Shown: positions 37,608 through 47,260, counted from the first letter of the stretch. The stretch is DNA of 64,000 bases from Gammaproteobacteria bacterium (GCA_030427085.1 JAUHXH010000001.1:930001-994000); one strand, 5' to 3'. Notes: a model not told the origin generated them from the sequence alone. Numbers and translations are program-made.

Positions 37608-38074
37608 CGCCGGCAGATCCACTTGCGCAACTGCATCCATTGCGCCTCCCCGAGCCGGTGTCCTGGTGGCCACCCGCACCGGGCTGGTGGTTGCTGGCTG
37701 CACTGGTGTTCACCGCCATCACTTATGGGCTGTGGTATCTGTGGCGCCGCCATCGCGCCCGTGCCTATCGACGTACAGCCTGTGCGGCCCTGGCCGTGGC
37801 CGAGGCCCGATGGCGCACCGACCAAAATGGCAATGAGTATGTTCACTCGGTAAGCAAACTGCTGAAGGCGGTTGCCCTGCGCAGCTTTCCGGCGGCAGAG
37901 GTGGCGGCACTGCACGGGGAGCCCTGGCGGGCCTTCCTCAATCAAACCCGGGGCGTCAACATGCCAGGCGTACTGGCGGAGGGCGTCTATCGACCGGCCG
38001 TGTCAGAGGTGGAGATCACCGAGCTCGCACCACAGGCCCGGCGATGGCTATTACAGCACCGGAGCGCAACATGA
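37604..38074 (+). CDS. DUF4381 membrane protein
   Basis: This 156-aa protein has a Pro/Trp-rich start (EPVSWWPPAPGWW), one transmembrane helix at about 28-47 followed by a basic run, and a cytoplasmic domain with LLKAVALRSFP and GEPWRAFLNQT. These are the features of DUF4381, found only within MoxR/Bat operons. Overlaps of 4 nt at both ends (ATGA) imply translational coupling with the DUF58 and BatA genes. Function unknown. Confidence 0.87.
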   Translation: MTPADPLAQLHPLRLPEPVSWWPPAPGWWLLAALVFTAITYGLWYLWRRHRARAYRRTACAALAVAEARWRTDQNGNEYVHSVSKLLKAVALRSFPAAEVAALHGEPWRAFLNQTRGVNMPGVLAEGVYRPAVSEVEITELAPQARRWLLQHRSAT

Positions 38075-39096
38075 TTGAGTGGGTTTGGCCCTGGTTGCTG
38101 GTGCTGGCGCCCCTACCCTGGCTGTTGCGCTGGCTACTGCCAGCGGTGCACCGGGCGCCGGCAGCACTGCGTGCACCCTTCTTCGCCCAATGGCAGGCAC
38201 TGGAAGCCAGCCAGGGCCAAAGTGAGCACGGTTCACGCCTGGCTCACTTGCTATTGTTGTGGCTGATCTGGTTGGCGCTGCTGGTGGCAGCCGCGCGCCC
38301 GATGTGGGTGGGCGAACCGATCGAGTTGGCCGACAGTGGCCGCGACCTGATGCTCGCCGTGGACATCTCCGGCAGTATGCGGGCCGAAGACATGCAACTG
38401 GGCCAGGTGCTCGTGCGCCGTATCGACGCCGTGAAGCGAGTGGCGTCGGACTTCATCGGCGAACGCCGCGGCGATCGCCTGGGCCTGATCCTGTTTGGTA
38501 GCAACGCCTACCTGCAGTCGCCCCTCAGTTTCGATGTTCGTACGGTTACGCGTTTTCTGCAGGAGGCACAAATTGGCTTCGCCGGTCAGGAAACCGCCAT
38601 CGGGGACGCGATCGGACTTGCGGTCAAGCGGCTGCGAGAGCGCCCCGCCGACAGCCGGGTACTGATTCTGTTGACCGACGGACGCGACACCGCCAGTTCC
38701 GTCTCGCCAATGGATGCCGCCGACCTCGCTGCGTCTCTCGGCATTCGCATCTACACCATAGGCATCGGTGCGGAAGAAATGGTGCAACCCGGATTGTTCG
38801 GCTCGTCCTTCGGTGCCCGACGGATCAATCCTGCTGCGGAATTGGATGAAGCCACGCTGACGGCTCTGGCGGAGCGCACCGGCGGGCGATACTTCAGGGC
38901 ACGCGACCCACAGGAGCTGGCCGGCATTTACACTCTGCTGAACGACCTGGAACCCGTGGAACAGGCAACAACACTATATCGACCGCGGCAGGCGCTGTCT
39001 TACTGGCCCCTGTTGCTGGCGCTGGTGGCCAGCTTCCTGTTGGCGCTGCTCAATTGGTGGCGCGCTGGCGGATGGCAGCGAGGCGCCGTGTCATGA
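38071..39096 (+). CDS. batA: BatA-like VWA-domain membrane protein
   Basis: This 341-aa protein has helices near 5-25 and 60-80, a von Willebrand A domain with an intact metal-binding site (DISGSMRAED near 100, and a TDG motif near 195), and a C-terminal helix near 315-335. The VWA domain probably faces the periplasm. ATG 38071 has GGAG 6 nt upstream and overlaps the DUF4381 stop; the in-frame start at 38044 is less likely. Aerotolerance (Bat) genes were first described in Bacteroides; the role in this lineage is inferred. Confidence 0.9.
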   Translation: MIEWVWPWLLVLAPLPWLLRWLLPAVHRAPAALRAPFFAQWQALEASQGQSEHGSRLAHLLLLWLIWLALLVAAARPMWVGEPIELADSGRDLMLAVDISGSMRAEDMQLGQVLVRRIDAVKRVASDFIGERRGDRLGLILFGSNAYLQSPLSFDVRTVTRFLQEAQIGFAGQETAIGDAIGLAVKRLRERPADSRVLILLTDGRDTASSVSPMDAADLAASLGIRIYTIGIGAEEMVQPGLFGSSFGARRINPAAELDEATLTALAERTGGRYFRARDPQELAGIYTLLNDLEPVEQATTLYRPRQALSYWPLLLALVASFLLALLNWWRAGGWQRGAVS

Positions 39097-40958
39097 CCAT
39101 CGGCGCCCTGCACATCCTGCGTCCGGAGATACTGTGGTTATTATTACCGGCCGTGTTACTCGCCTTACTGTTATGGCAAATTCGCCAGCGCGCGGGAGAC
39201 TGGAGTCGCGTCATTGACCCCCAGTTGTTACCCCTGCTGCTGGGCGAAGGCGAGCGGCAGCGATCTTTCAATCCGCTCCCTCTGCTGCTCATCCTGTGGC
39301 TGCTCACCGTCCTGGCAGCCAGTGGCCCGAGTTTTCGGCAGATCCCACAACCCGTGCACCAGAAGCAGGATGCGCTGGTACTGATCCTGGATTTGAGCTA
39401 CTCCATGCTGGCCGAGGACGTTTCCCCCTCGCGACTGGATCGCGCCCGACAGAAATTGCTCGATTTGCTGAATCTGCGCCGCGAGGGCCAAACCGCGTTA
39501 GTGGCTTATGCCGGAGACGCCCACATCGTCAGCCCGTTAACCGATGACAATCCCACCATTGCCAACCTGTTGCCGGCGCTCAGTCCATTGATGATGCCGG
39601 TGGCGGGCAGCGACTCCCAGGCGGCGGTGCGACAGGCACTGACGCTGCTGAGTTCCGCTGGCGTACGTGCGGGCAGGTTGTTACTGGTAACCGATGGCGT
39701 GCATGCACAGGATCTGGCACCACTGGCGAGTCAACTGCGAAACAGTGGTGCGCAGCTGAACGTACTGGGTGTTGGCACACCCGAAGGTGCGCCTATTCCC
39801 CTTCCCCAGGGCGGTTTTCTGAAAGATCGCAACGGTGAGATTGTAATCCCGGCATTACTCGAAGCGCCTCTGGTGGAATTGGCACGAGACAGCGGTGGCC
39901 ATTATCAGCGCCTGCAACTGGACGACCGGGACATCGCCCCCCTGCTGGAACCACTGGACGAATTGAACGAATCATCCATCGCCCTCGATCGCCGTGCAGA
40001 CACCTGGGAAGACCAGGGCTACTGGCTCCTGCTACTGGTGCTGCCCGGTGCCCTGCTGGCATTCCGGCGTGGCTGGGTGGCCTGTGCGTTGCCCTTGCTG
40101 TTACTGGCGGAACCCCAAACAGCCAATGCGTTTGAATGGCAGGACCTGTGGCTAACGCCCGACCAACAAGGGCAACGTGCACTGGCCGAGGGCGACGCCG
40201 AGGCCGCCGCCAGTTTGTTTGACAATCCTCAGTGGCATGGCAGCGCGGCCTATCAGGCCCAGCAGTATGAGTCGGCGGAGCAGGCCTTTGCCCAGGGCGA
40301 TAGTGCCAACGACTGGTACAACCGCGGCAACGCCCTCGCCCGTGGTGGCAAACTGGAAGAAGCACTTGCCGCCTATCAGGAGAGCCTGGCGCGGGACCCG
40401 GACCGAAGCGACGCGAAGGAAAACCTGAATCTGGTGGAAGAATTGCTGGAGCAACAAAAACAACAGGAACAGGAACAGGAACAGGAACAACAGCAACAGT
40501 CGCAGGACGGCGAACAGGAAAACAGCGACCAACAGGCAGACAATCAACAACAGCAAGACCAGCAAAACGCTGACCAGGAACAGGGCCAGAACCAGCAGCA
40601 ACAATCTGATCCTTCTTCCTCACCGACTGAAGACAGCGCAAACCAGCCCTCTGAGCAAGAGCAAAAACAAGACCAGGCGCAGTCCGACGACAAAACTGAG
40701 CAGGATGAGCAAGAGGAACAGCAGCAAAGCGCGGAATCGGGCAAAGAAGAAGGCGATCCCGCTGATAACGAACAAAGTTCAGCTCAGGCCAATGCCGCCC
40801 CGGTAGATCCGGAGGCACTCGAAGATCAGCAGGCCATGGAACAATGGCTGCGCCGGGTACCGGACGACCCGGCGGGTTTGCTGCGTGAGAAATTCCGTTA
40901 CGAAAGCCGCCAGCGCGAACAGGCGGGACAAAGGAAAGACAACGATGTGTTTTGGTAG
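39093..40958 (+). CDS. batB: BatB/BatC fusion: VWA domain, TPR and Gln/Glu-rich tail
   Basis: This 621-aa protein joins a BatB-like VWA unit (two helices in residues 1-75, DLSYSMLAEDV near 100, a TDGVH motif near 210, and another helix near 310-345) to a BatC-like part with a TPR (about 385-445). A very Gln/Glu/Asp-rich low-complexity stretch follows (about 450-590), then a conserved end WLRRVPDDPAGLLREKF. ATG 39093 overlaps the BatA stop (ATGA). The low-complexity region is encoded by repeated CAA/CAG/GAA codons. It is expected to be anchored in the inner membrane with BatA. Confidence 0.88.
   Translation: MTIGALHILRPEILWLLLPAVLLALLLWQIRQRAGDWSRVIDPQLLPLLLGEGERQRSFNPLPLLLILWLLTVLAASGPSFRQIPQPVHQKQDALVLILDLSYSMLAEDVSPSRLDRARQKLLDLLNLRREGQTALVAYAGDAHIVSPLTDDNPTIANLLPALSPLMMPVAGSDSQAAVRQALTLLSSAGVRAGRLLLVTDGVHAQDLAPLASQLRNSGAQLNVLGVGTPEGAPIPLPQGGFLKDRNGEIVIPALLEAPLVELARDSGGHYQRLQLDDRDIAPLLEPLDELNESSIALDRRADTWEDQGYWLLLLVLPGALLAFRRGWVACALPLLLLAEPQTANAFEWQDLWLTPDQQGQRALAEGDAEAAASLFDNPQWHGSAAYQAQQYESAEQAFAQGDSANDWYNRGNALARGGKLEEALAAYQESLARDPDRSDAKENLNLVEELLEQQKQQEQEQEQEQQQQSQDGEQENSDQQADNQQQQDQQNADQEQGQNQQQQSDPSSSPTEDSANQPSEQEQKQDQAQSDDKTEQDEQEEQQQSAESGKEEGDPADNEQSSAQANAAPVDPEALEDQQAMEQWLRRVPDDPAGLLREKFRYESRQREQAGQRKDNDVFW
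40449..40790 (+). repeat. Low-complexity CAA/CAG/GAA-rich coding stretch
   Basis: Within the BatB/C gene this segment repeats CAACAG, GAACAG and similar triplets, giving runs of Q and E. It strips the antisense strand of stops and so produces long spurious reverse ORFs. Such stretches are prone to length variation between strains. Confidence 0.8.
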
Positions 40959-42606
40959 GACTTGCTTACTCTTGCTAGCCGTATTGCTGAGCCCGACGGC
41001 GCTGGCGGCACTGGAGGCGCGTATCGATCGCGATCGTGTGGCCCTGGGGGACAGCCTGGAGCTGGTTGTTGTTGCCACCGAAGGTGAGGATGTAGCTGAC
41101 ATCGACCTGGCCCCGCTACAGCAGGATTTCGTGATCATGGGGCGCTCCACCCGCAGCAGCATGAGCATCACCAATGGTCGCCGTGAAAGCACCACCGAAC
41201 TGATCATGCAGATCTCACCGCGCCGCAGTGGATCTCTGACGGTGCCCATACTGGCTGTGGACGGCCAGCGGACTCGCCCCCTGTCTCTGCAGGTAGGACC
41301 CGCGCCTGACAGTAGCGCAGGGGATACCGATGTATTTTTTGAGGCGGTGCTGGACCGCGAGGAAACCTGGGTCCAGGGGCAGGTGATACTGACCTTGCGA
41401 TTGCATCAGGCGGTTAACCTGGAAGCACGTTCCATCTCCGAATTGAAACTCGACACTGCGTATGTGCACACGCTGGAACAAAATTCCTTCCAGCGACAGG
41501 TCAATGGTCGGCCCTTCCTGATAACCGAGATCCGCTACGCCCTGTTCCCGGAACAAAGTGGCGAGTTGGTGATTCCCGCCCAGACCTTCTCCGGGCGCGA
41601 GACTCGACCACGCCGGTCACTGTTCGACAACAATAGTGGCCGCCTGATCAGCCGCAGCACTGAACCCGTGTCTATTGAAGTGAAATCACGACCCCAGAGC
41701 TTCCCGGCGGGCAGCACCTGGCTACCAGCGCGAGATCTGGTCATCAGTGAGCAGTGGTCAAGCGATCCGGAGCAACTCGCTGTGGGGGAATCAGTAACGC
41801 GAACTCTCTCGCTCAATGGATACGGATTGCAGGGCGCCCAGCTACCCCCGATGGAGCCGCCGTCGTTGCCGGGCTTGAAAATTTACCCGGATCAACCCGA
41901 CATCAGCGACGGCCAATCCAGCGATGGACTCATCGGCAGACGCAGCGAGAGCGCCGCCTTCATTGCCACCGAACCCGGCAATTACACCCTGCCGGAGCTC
42001 CGCATTCCCTGGTGGGACACCAACGCCGACACCCTGCGCTGGGCGATTTTACCTGCGCGAAACATTATGGTGACCGGTAGCGCTGTCACGCAGCCTGCCA
42101 CAGAACAGTCTACTTCCCAGGCGCCAACCACGGCACCGGGCCCAAGCAGCTCAACTGTGAGCCCGAATCTGTGGCTTTGGCAGTGGGTGGCGGTGATCAG
42201 CAGCGCTGGCTGGTTGGTGACGCTATTCGTGTTGTGGCGCCGTCCCGCATCGCAAACCGTCGCAAGGTCAGCACCAGTATCAGGTGGCGAAAAAGAAAAA
42301 GCGCTATTCGCAGAGCTGGAACGCGCCTGTCAAAACCACGATGCACGGGCAGCGCGACAGGCACTCGGCCGTTGGGCCAGCACACAACCCGGGTTTAGCA
42401 CTCGCTCCGGACTGCAGGGCTTTGCCGAATCCCACAACGAAGCGGCTTTGAGCGCGGCGCTTAGTGAACTCGATGCCTGCCTGTACCGGAGCGAGACCAA
42501 CACCCCGTGGCGGGGTGACGCCCTGCTGGCCAGTCTGAAATCGGTGCGCAACCAGCCTCCGGCAAGTCACAACCCGCAGGATGGCCTGTCGCTCTACCCG
42601 GAGTAG
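40945..42606 (+). CDS. batD: BatD-like periplasmic protein with membrane anchor
   Basis: This 553-aa protein has a signal peptide (MCFGRTCLLLLAVLLSPTALA), repeated beta-rich domains in which segments such as ALGDSLELVV and VGESVTRTLSL are typical of BatD (oxygen-tolerance family), a transmembrane helix near 412-432 and a cytoplasmic tail. ATG 40945 gives the signal peptide and has AAGGA 9 nt upstream; it overlaps the previous gene by 14 nt. It is the last gene of the operon. Confidence 0.88.
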   Translation: MCFGRTCLLLLAVLLSPTALAALEARIDRDRVALGDSLELVVVATEGEDVADIDLAPLQQDFVIMGRSTRSSMSITNGRRESTTELIMQISPRRSGSLTVPILAVDGQRTRPLSLQVGPAPDSSAGDTDVFFEAVLDREETWVQGQVILTLRLHQAVNLEARSISELKLDTAYVHTLEQNSFQRQVNGRPFLITEIRYALFPEQSGELVIPAQTFSGRETRPRRSLFDNNSGRLISRSTEPVSIEVKSRPQSFPAGSTWLPARDLVISEQWSSDPEQLAVGESVTRTLSLNGYGLQGAQLPPMEPPSLPGLKIYPDQPDISDGQSSDGLIGRRSESAAFIATEPGNYTLPELRIPWWDTNADTLRWAILPARNIMVTGSAVTQPATEQSTSQAPTTAPGPSSSTVSPNLWLWQWVAVISSAGWLVTLFVLWRRPASQTVARSAPVSGGEKEKALFAELERACQNHDARAARQALGRWASTQPGFSTRSGLQGFAESHNEAALSAALSELDACLYRSETNTPWRGDALLASLKSVRNQPPASHNPQDGLSLYPE

Positions 42607-42630
42607 GCCGGAGTAGGCCAGAGTAGAGCG
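42601..42630. repeat. Three-copy 10-bp tandem repeat at the batD stop
   Basis: GAGTAGGCCG, GAGTAGGCCA and GAGTAGAGCG lie head to tail. The first copy contains the batD stop (GAG TAG); the others fall in the short spacer before the pepN end. It looks like a local slippage or duplication event that created extra downstream GAGTAG copies. Confidence 0.75.
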
Positions 42631-42637
42631 GCCTGCG

Positions 42638-45289
42638 TCAGTTATCGTCCTGTAGCGACTTGGACACCACTTCATACACATCCGGCGAAAGGCTGCCCTT
42701 GCCGAGAATGCGTTCCAACTGGCCTTTCATACTATCCGCACCGGCGCCGTATTTGCGCCAGCGCGTGAGCGGGGTCAGCAGTCGGGATGCAATTTGCGGG
42801 TTCAAGGCATCCAGCTCGAGAATCACATCCGCCAACAGGGCGTGACCCGACCCATCAGTTGCGTGGAAATTGATCGCATTGCCGTTGCCGAAGGCACCAA
42901 TCAGCGCGCGTACCTTGTTGGGATTGCGTAAATCAAAGGCGGGGTGCTCCATCAAGGCTCGTACCCGCTCGACGCCACCGGGTGTTGGATCCAGCGCTTG
43001 TACTTGCAGCCAGTGATTCACTACCAGGGTTTCCGATTTCCAGCGCTGGTAAAAGTCAGCCAACACCCGATGGCCCGTATCGGCATCGCCATACCAGGCC
43101 AACACACGCAGTGCCGCGAGGCGGTCGGTCAGGTTATCGGCCTCGGAAAATTGTGTTTCAGCCAATGCCAGCGCGCCGTCAGAGCTACAGGCCAGATAGT
43201 CCAGGCACACGTTGCGCAAACTGCGCGCGGCAATTTGCGCTGCATCGGCCTGGTAGCTTTCGCGATTGGTTAACGCCTCATACCGCGCGCTCAATGCCGC
43301 CACATTGGCCTCCGCAATGGCCTGTTTGACCGCATTACGGGCAGCGTGGACACTCGCCACGTCCGCCGGCACACTGCGATCGGCCAGGTAATTTTCCGCC
43401 GGTAATTGCAGCATCAAGGCCACCATCGCCGGGTCGAGTGCGTCGTCTTCCAGCAAGGCGCCACAAGCGGTGGCGAGGCGAGACTCGGCGAGCGCTTCCC
43501 CGGCGCCGCCCTGCGCGCGGCGAATGGTATTTTCGGCCAGTATCTGGCTGGCATCCCAACGTACAAAGCCGTCCTGATCCCGGCTCATGAGTGCGGCCAA
43601 ATCACTGTCACTAAAGGCGTAGTCGAGGTTTACCGGTGCCGAGAAACCGCGCAGCAGTGAGGGTACCGGGCGCTCGTTAACACCGCTGAATACAAAGGTT
43701 TGCTCGGCCTCTTCTACCACCAGTGTCATTTCGGTGTTATCGGCCACATCGGGGTCGGGCGCGCTGTCTTTCAGGGTCAGTCGCAGATTGCCCGCTTCCC
43801 CGAGCAAACCCAGGGTTAGCGGAATCACTTGCGGTTCCTTGTTGGGCTGCCCCGGCGTGGGTGGGCAGTGCTGGGCTACCTGCAGCTGGTATTCACAGGC
43901 CTCCGCATCGTAATGATCACTGACTGTCAGCCGTGGTGTACCGGCCTGTGAGTACCAACGGCGAAAACGCCCCAGATCGACACCGCTGGCGTCCTCCATC
44001 GCACGTACGAAATCCTCACAGGTTACCGCCTGCCCATCGTGGCGCTCAAAGTACAAATCGCTGCCGGCGCGGAAGTGCTCCGGTCCCAGCAAATTACGAA
44101 TCATCCGAACTACTTCGGCACCCTTTTCATACACAGTCAGGGTGTAAAAATTGGAGATCTCGATATAAGAGTCCGGCCGTACCGGGTGTGCCATGGGGCC
44201 GGAGTCTTCGGCAAACTGGGCACTGCGCAGTACATTGACGTCCTGCACACGCTTGACCGTTCGCGAACCCATATCGGAGGAAAACTCCGCGTCACGGTAT
44301 ACGGTGAAGCCCTCCTTCAGGCTGAGCTGGAACCAGTCACGACAGGTGACCCGATTGCCAGACCAGTTGTGGAAGTACTCGTGAGCAACGATCGCCTCCA
44401 CCGTCTGAAAACCTGCATCCGTGGTGACATCCGGTGTGGCCAGCACACAGGAGGTGTTGAATATGTTGAGGCTCTTGTTCTCCATCGCCCCCATGTTGAA
44501 GTCATCTACGGCGACGATGTTGAACACGTCCAGGTCGTATTCGCGACCAAAGACTTCCTCATCCCAACGCATGGAGCGCTTCAGGGAATCCATGGCGTGG
44601 GCGCACTTATCCAGGTCGCGCGCCTCCACATACATGTGCAGGTCCACTTCGCGACCGTTACAGGTCGTATAACGGTCAGTGACAGCAGCCAGATCACCAG
44701 CGACCAGCGCGAACAGGTAGGCCGGCTTGGGATGGGGGTCGTGCCAGGTGACGGCGTGACGCCCGCCCTCCCGCTGCTCGCGAGCGATTTCATTGCCATT
44801 GCTCAACAGTATCGGATAACGCGTCGCGTCGGCCTCGATCTCCACCGTGAATACGGACATCACATCCGGCCGGTCGAGGTAATAAGTAATCTTGCGGAAC
44901 CCTTCGGCTTCACACTGGGTACAAAACATCGTGCGTGACTTGTACAAGCCTTCCAGCGAGGTGTTATTTTCCGGGTGAATGCGGGTCACGCAGCGCAAGG
45001 AGAAAGGTTCTGCGGGTGGCGCGTGTACCACCAGACCGTCGTTGTCGAGGTGGTATTCATCCGCCTGCAGGACGCGTCCATCTACAGCGATTTCGACCAG
45101 CTCCAAATCCTGCCCGTGCAGGTTAAGCGGCTCGCCTGCGCGGGTGTCAGTATTGCGCCGCAGGGTGAGGGTTGAGCTGACCTCACTGCCCTCCTCCGCA
45201 AGATTGAAAGCCAGTTCGGTAGTCGTGATCAGGTATTCGGGTGCGCGGTAGTCTTTGAGATAAATCGCGCCGGGTTGTGCGTCTCTCAC
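42638..45289 (-). CDS. pepN: Aminopeptidase N
   Basis: This 883-aa M1-family zinc metallopeptidase removes N-terminal residues from peptides in the cytoplasm. The exopeptidase motif GAMEN is at 267-271 and the zinc site HEYFH at 303-307, with the third ligand Glu326 in LKEGFTV. The length matches E. coli PepN (870 aa). It starts at GTG 45289, which overlaps the DUF2797 stop (GTGA) and has GGAGG just upstream. Last gene of a nadK-rhomboid-DUF1315-DUF2797-pepN run. Confidence 0.96.
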   Translation of the reverse strand: MRDAQPGAIYLKDYRAPEYLITTTELAFNLAEEGSEVSSTLTLRRNTDTRAGEPLNLHGQDLELVEIAVDGRVLQADEYHLDNDGLVVHAPPAEPFSLRCVTRIHPENNTSLEGLYKSRTMFCTQCEAEGFRKITYYLDRPDVMSVFTVEIEADATRYPILLSNGNEIAREQREGGRHAVTWHDPHPKPAYLFALVAGDLAAVTDRYTTCNGREVDLHMYVEARDLDKCAHAMDSLKRSMRWDEEVFGREYDLDVFNIVAVDDFNMGAMENKSLNIFNTSCVLATPDVTTDAGFQTVEAIVAHEYFHNWSGNRVTCRDWFQLSLKEGFTVYRDAEFSSDMGSRTVKRVQDVNVLRSAQFAEDSGPMAHPVRPDSYIEISNFYTLTVYEKGAEVVRMIRNLLGPEHFRAGSDLYFERHDGQAVTCEDFVRAMEDASGVDLGRFRRWYSQAGTPRLTVSDHYDAEACEYQLQVAQHCPPTPGQPNKEPQVIPLTLGLLGEAGNLRLTLKDSAPDPDVADNTEMTLVVEEAEQTFVFSGVNERPVPSLLRGFSAPVNLDYAFSDSDLAALMSRDQDGFVRWDASQILAENTIRRAQGGAGEALAESRLATACGALLEDDALDPAMVALMLQLPAENYLADRSVPADVASVHAARNAVKQAIAEANVAALSARYEALTNRESYQADAAQIAARSLRNVCLDYLACSSDGALALAETQFSEADNLTDRLAALRVLAWYGDADTGHRVLADFYQRWKSETLVVNHWLQVQALDPTPGGVERVRALMEHPAFDLRNPNKVRALIGAFGNGNAINFHATDGSGHALLADVILELDALNPQIASRLLTPLTRWRKYGAGADSMKGQLERILGKGSLSPDVYEVVSKSLQDDN

Positions 45290-46119
45290 GCTGCCTCCAG
45301 GCTCAAATGGTAACCGCCGTATTTGCGGATATTGATAACGCCGGTGTCGAAAATAAGGTACTGCCCTTTGATGCCCTGCAGCGTGCCTTCCACCAGCGGA
45401 TTTTTGTCGAGGTTGAAAGACACAATCTTGCTGGGAAATTCCTCGACCGGATAGTCGATCGCCACCACCGATTCGTCCGTCAGCGGGACGATTGCCTGCA
45501 AGCCGAAGCGATCCTGCAGCGCCTGGATGGCGCCTTCGCCCTGGCTGAACAGGTTTTCCCGCGCGGCCAACAGGTCTACCGGTTCACCGTTGCCCTTCAA
45601 CAGCGCGCGCCAGTTGGTTTTATCCGCCAGGAAATCCTTGAAGCTGTCTTCCAGCAGGCCCGATTGGAAACGGCTCTGCACGCGGAACACCGGCAGTGCT
45701 TGCGTCGCCCCCTGGTCCATCCAGCGGGTGGGAATCTGGCTGTGGCGGGTGATGCCCACCTTCAATCCCGACGTGTTGGCCAGGTACACGAAGTGATCAA
45801 TCATGCAATTGGCCTCACCCCACTCCGGTTCGCGGCAGGTACCAGCGTCGAAATGACACTTTTCAGGACTGACAATACAGCTGTCACACTGGGCCAGTCG
45901 TTTAAAACAGGGGTAACAATAGCCCTGGCTGAAACTCTTGTTGGTTTTGCGATTACAGTGAACACAGTGGATGGCACCTTCCCAGCGCAGGCGCAGTGTG
46001 CTGCCCAGCAAGGGATTCATGGCCACATGGGCGTCACCCAGAGGTAACTCGTAACTGACAGGTTGTTCCAGGGAGGTACGCATTTTGCGCACGAGGCCGC
46101 TAGCAAGGACTTCACTCAC
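45286..46119 (-). CDS. DUF2797 protein with cysteine-rich zinc-binding region
   Basis: This 277-aa protein has a central cluster CVHC...CYPC...CDSC...C (about residues 58-100) that is probably a structural zinc site, followed by SGLKVGITRH and a C-terminal domain rich in hydrophobic residues. These are the features of DUF2797, whose function is unknown. It starts 2 bp after the DUF1315 gene ends and overlaps pepN by 4 nt. Confidence 0.85.
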   Translation of the reverse strand: MSEVLASGLVRKMRTSLEQPVSYELPLGDAHVAMNPLLGSTLRLRWEGAIHCVHCNRKTNKSFSQGYCYPCFKRLAQCDSCIVSPEKCHFDAGTCREPEWGEANCMIDHFVYLANTSGLKVGITRHSQIPTRWMDQGATQALPVFRVQSRFQSGLLEDSFKDFLADKTNWRALLKGNGEPVDLLAARENLFSQGEGAIQALQDRFGLQAIVPLTDESVVAIDYPVEEFPSKIVSFNLDKNPLVEGTLQGIKGQYLIFDTGVINIRKYGGYHLSLEAA

Positions 46120-46121
46120 AA

Positions 46122-46379
46122 TTATTCTTTCCAGTTGAGAGGCTGTGGGTCATCGCAGGTGTCACCGTCTTTATGACCGCGATCGATAAAGCCGACACGC
46201 TCCTGCTCGGGCAAGTGGGATTCACCCCAGGCGATAATCGCCTGCATGCAGGTAGCTTTTTGCTCGGCGGTGAGTGCGCGCCCGTCGGGCCACTTGCCCA
46301 GTTCGACAGCACGTTGCAGGTTGCGATAAACCTCGGGGGTCATCTGCTCGATCAAATTACGGTAATCCACGGGGTACAT
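46122..46379 (-). CDS. DUF1315 (YeaC-like) small protein
   Basis: The 85-aa protein begins MYPVDYRNLIEQMTPEVY and ends PQPLNWKE, matching the small DUF1315/YeaC family of gammaproteobacteria. Residues RAVELGKWPDGRALT are conserved. The open frame extends to 47009, but that part runs antisense-like across the rhomboid gene and is not coding; the ATG at 46379 gives the family length. Function unknown. Confidence 0.88.
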   Translation of the reverse strand: MYPVDYRNLIEQMTPEVYRNLQRAVELGKWPDGRALTAEQKATCMQAIIAWGESHLPEQERVGFIDRGHKDGDTCDDPQPLNWKE

Positions 46380-46411
46380 CCACAGCGTTGAAAACGCGCG
46401 ATTATAACACC

Positions 46412-47260
46412 TCAACCCCGGTCGCCGAGGCTCGCGAAGATAGCGCCCAAAGCGGCGCCGGCAAGCAATCCGCCGAGATGGGCAGCATTGGCGATGGCAC
46501 CGAAGCCCAGCGCTTCGACCAAACCCGCCAGGCACAACAGCAGCCAGCCGATCATCAACAACATCACCGCCCGTGGCGGCTCCAGTTGCCAACTGGGGCG
46601 AATGCGCGAGCCGACCCAGGAAAATCCGAGCAAGCCGTACACCACCCCCGACATACCGCCAAAAATGGCGGGACCACCAAAGGCGTACTGGGCATAGTTG
46701 GACACCGCAGCAATCGTCAGCACCAGCAGTAATAAATGCAGGCTGCCCAGGCGCTGTTCGACGCGGCCGCCCAGATCCCACAACCACAGGCAATTGAAGG
46801 TGACGTGCAGCCACCCGAAGTGCAGGAATGCTGGCGTTATCCAGCGCCAGGGGGCGCCATCCATCGGCAATTGACGCAGGCTGCCGCCCACCACATCGAA
46901 GGGGGTAAAGGTCAAGGCGCGCAACCACTGCACCGGCGCGCCAAAATAAATTACCGCGAAGCCCGCCAGACTGAGCGCGATCAATACCAGAGTTGCGGGT
47001 CGGTGCCACACGGCAGCTGCAGCGTACGGCGTGGCCGGTGGCGCTTTGCGCGACAGTTCGATGCGCACTTCTCCGGCACGCCAGCGGCGATACAACTCCT
47101 GCACTGCCTCGGCTTCCTCTGCCGTGGCCACCATTAACTGCTGGTGGCCATTGGCCTCATAGATCCTGTGCACCAGACCCTGCTGGTGGAGCAAAGCGGT
47201 CAGGGGCAGCAGGTCCTCGTTAGCGGGGACGCTGAGGGCGGGTACATCAAGTGACATCAT
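46412..47260 (-). CDS. Rhomboid-family intramembrane serine protease (GlpG-like)
   Basis: This 282-aa protein has an N-terminal cytoplasmic domain (about 1-85) and six or so transmembrane helices. The catalytic pair is visible: Ser in FGGMSGVVYGLLG and His in ANAAHLGGLLAG. WRWITPAFLHFGWLHVTFN is the usual L1/TM2 region. It should cleave membrane proteins within the bilayer. The ATG overlaps the nadK stop as ATGA, so it is translationally linked to nadK. Confidence 0.92.
   Translation of the reverse strand: MMSLDVPALSVPANEDLLPLTALLHQQGLVHRIYEANGHQQLMVATAEEAEAVQELYRRWRAGEVRIELSRKAPPATPYAAAAVWHRPATLVLIALSLAGFAVIYFGAPVQWLRALTFTPFDVVGGSLRQLPMDGAPWRWITPAFLHFGWLHVTFNCLWLWDLGGRVEQRLGSLHLLLLVLTIAAVSNYAQYAFGGPAIFGGMSGVVYGLLGFSWVGSRIRPSWQLEPPRAVMLLMIGWLLLCLAGLVEALGFGAIANAAHLGGLLAGAALGAIFASLGDRG

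Noticed and set aside
40152-40818. Hydrophobic minus-strand ORFs over the BatB/C gene
   Set aside because: Runs of Leu and Val arise only because CAA/CAG/GAA codons read backwards give such residues; the plus-strand VWA and TPR domains are real.
46380-47009. N-terminal extension of the DUF1315 gene to 47009
   Set aside because: The extra codons overlap the rhomboid gene in another frame and lack DUF1315 similarity; ATG 46379 gives the family length.
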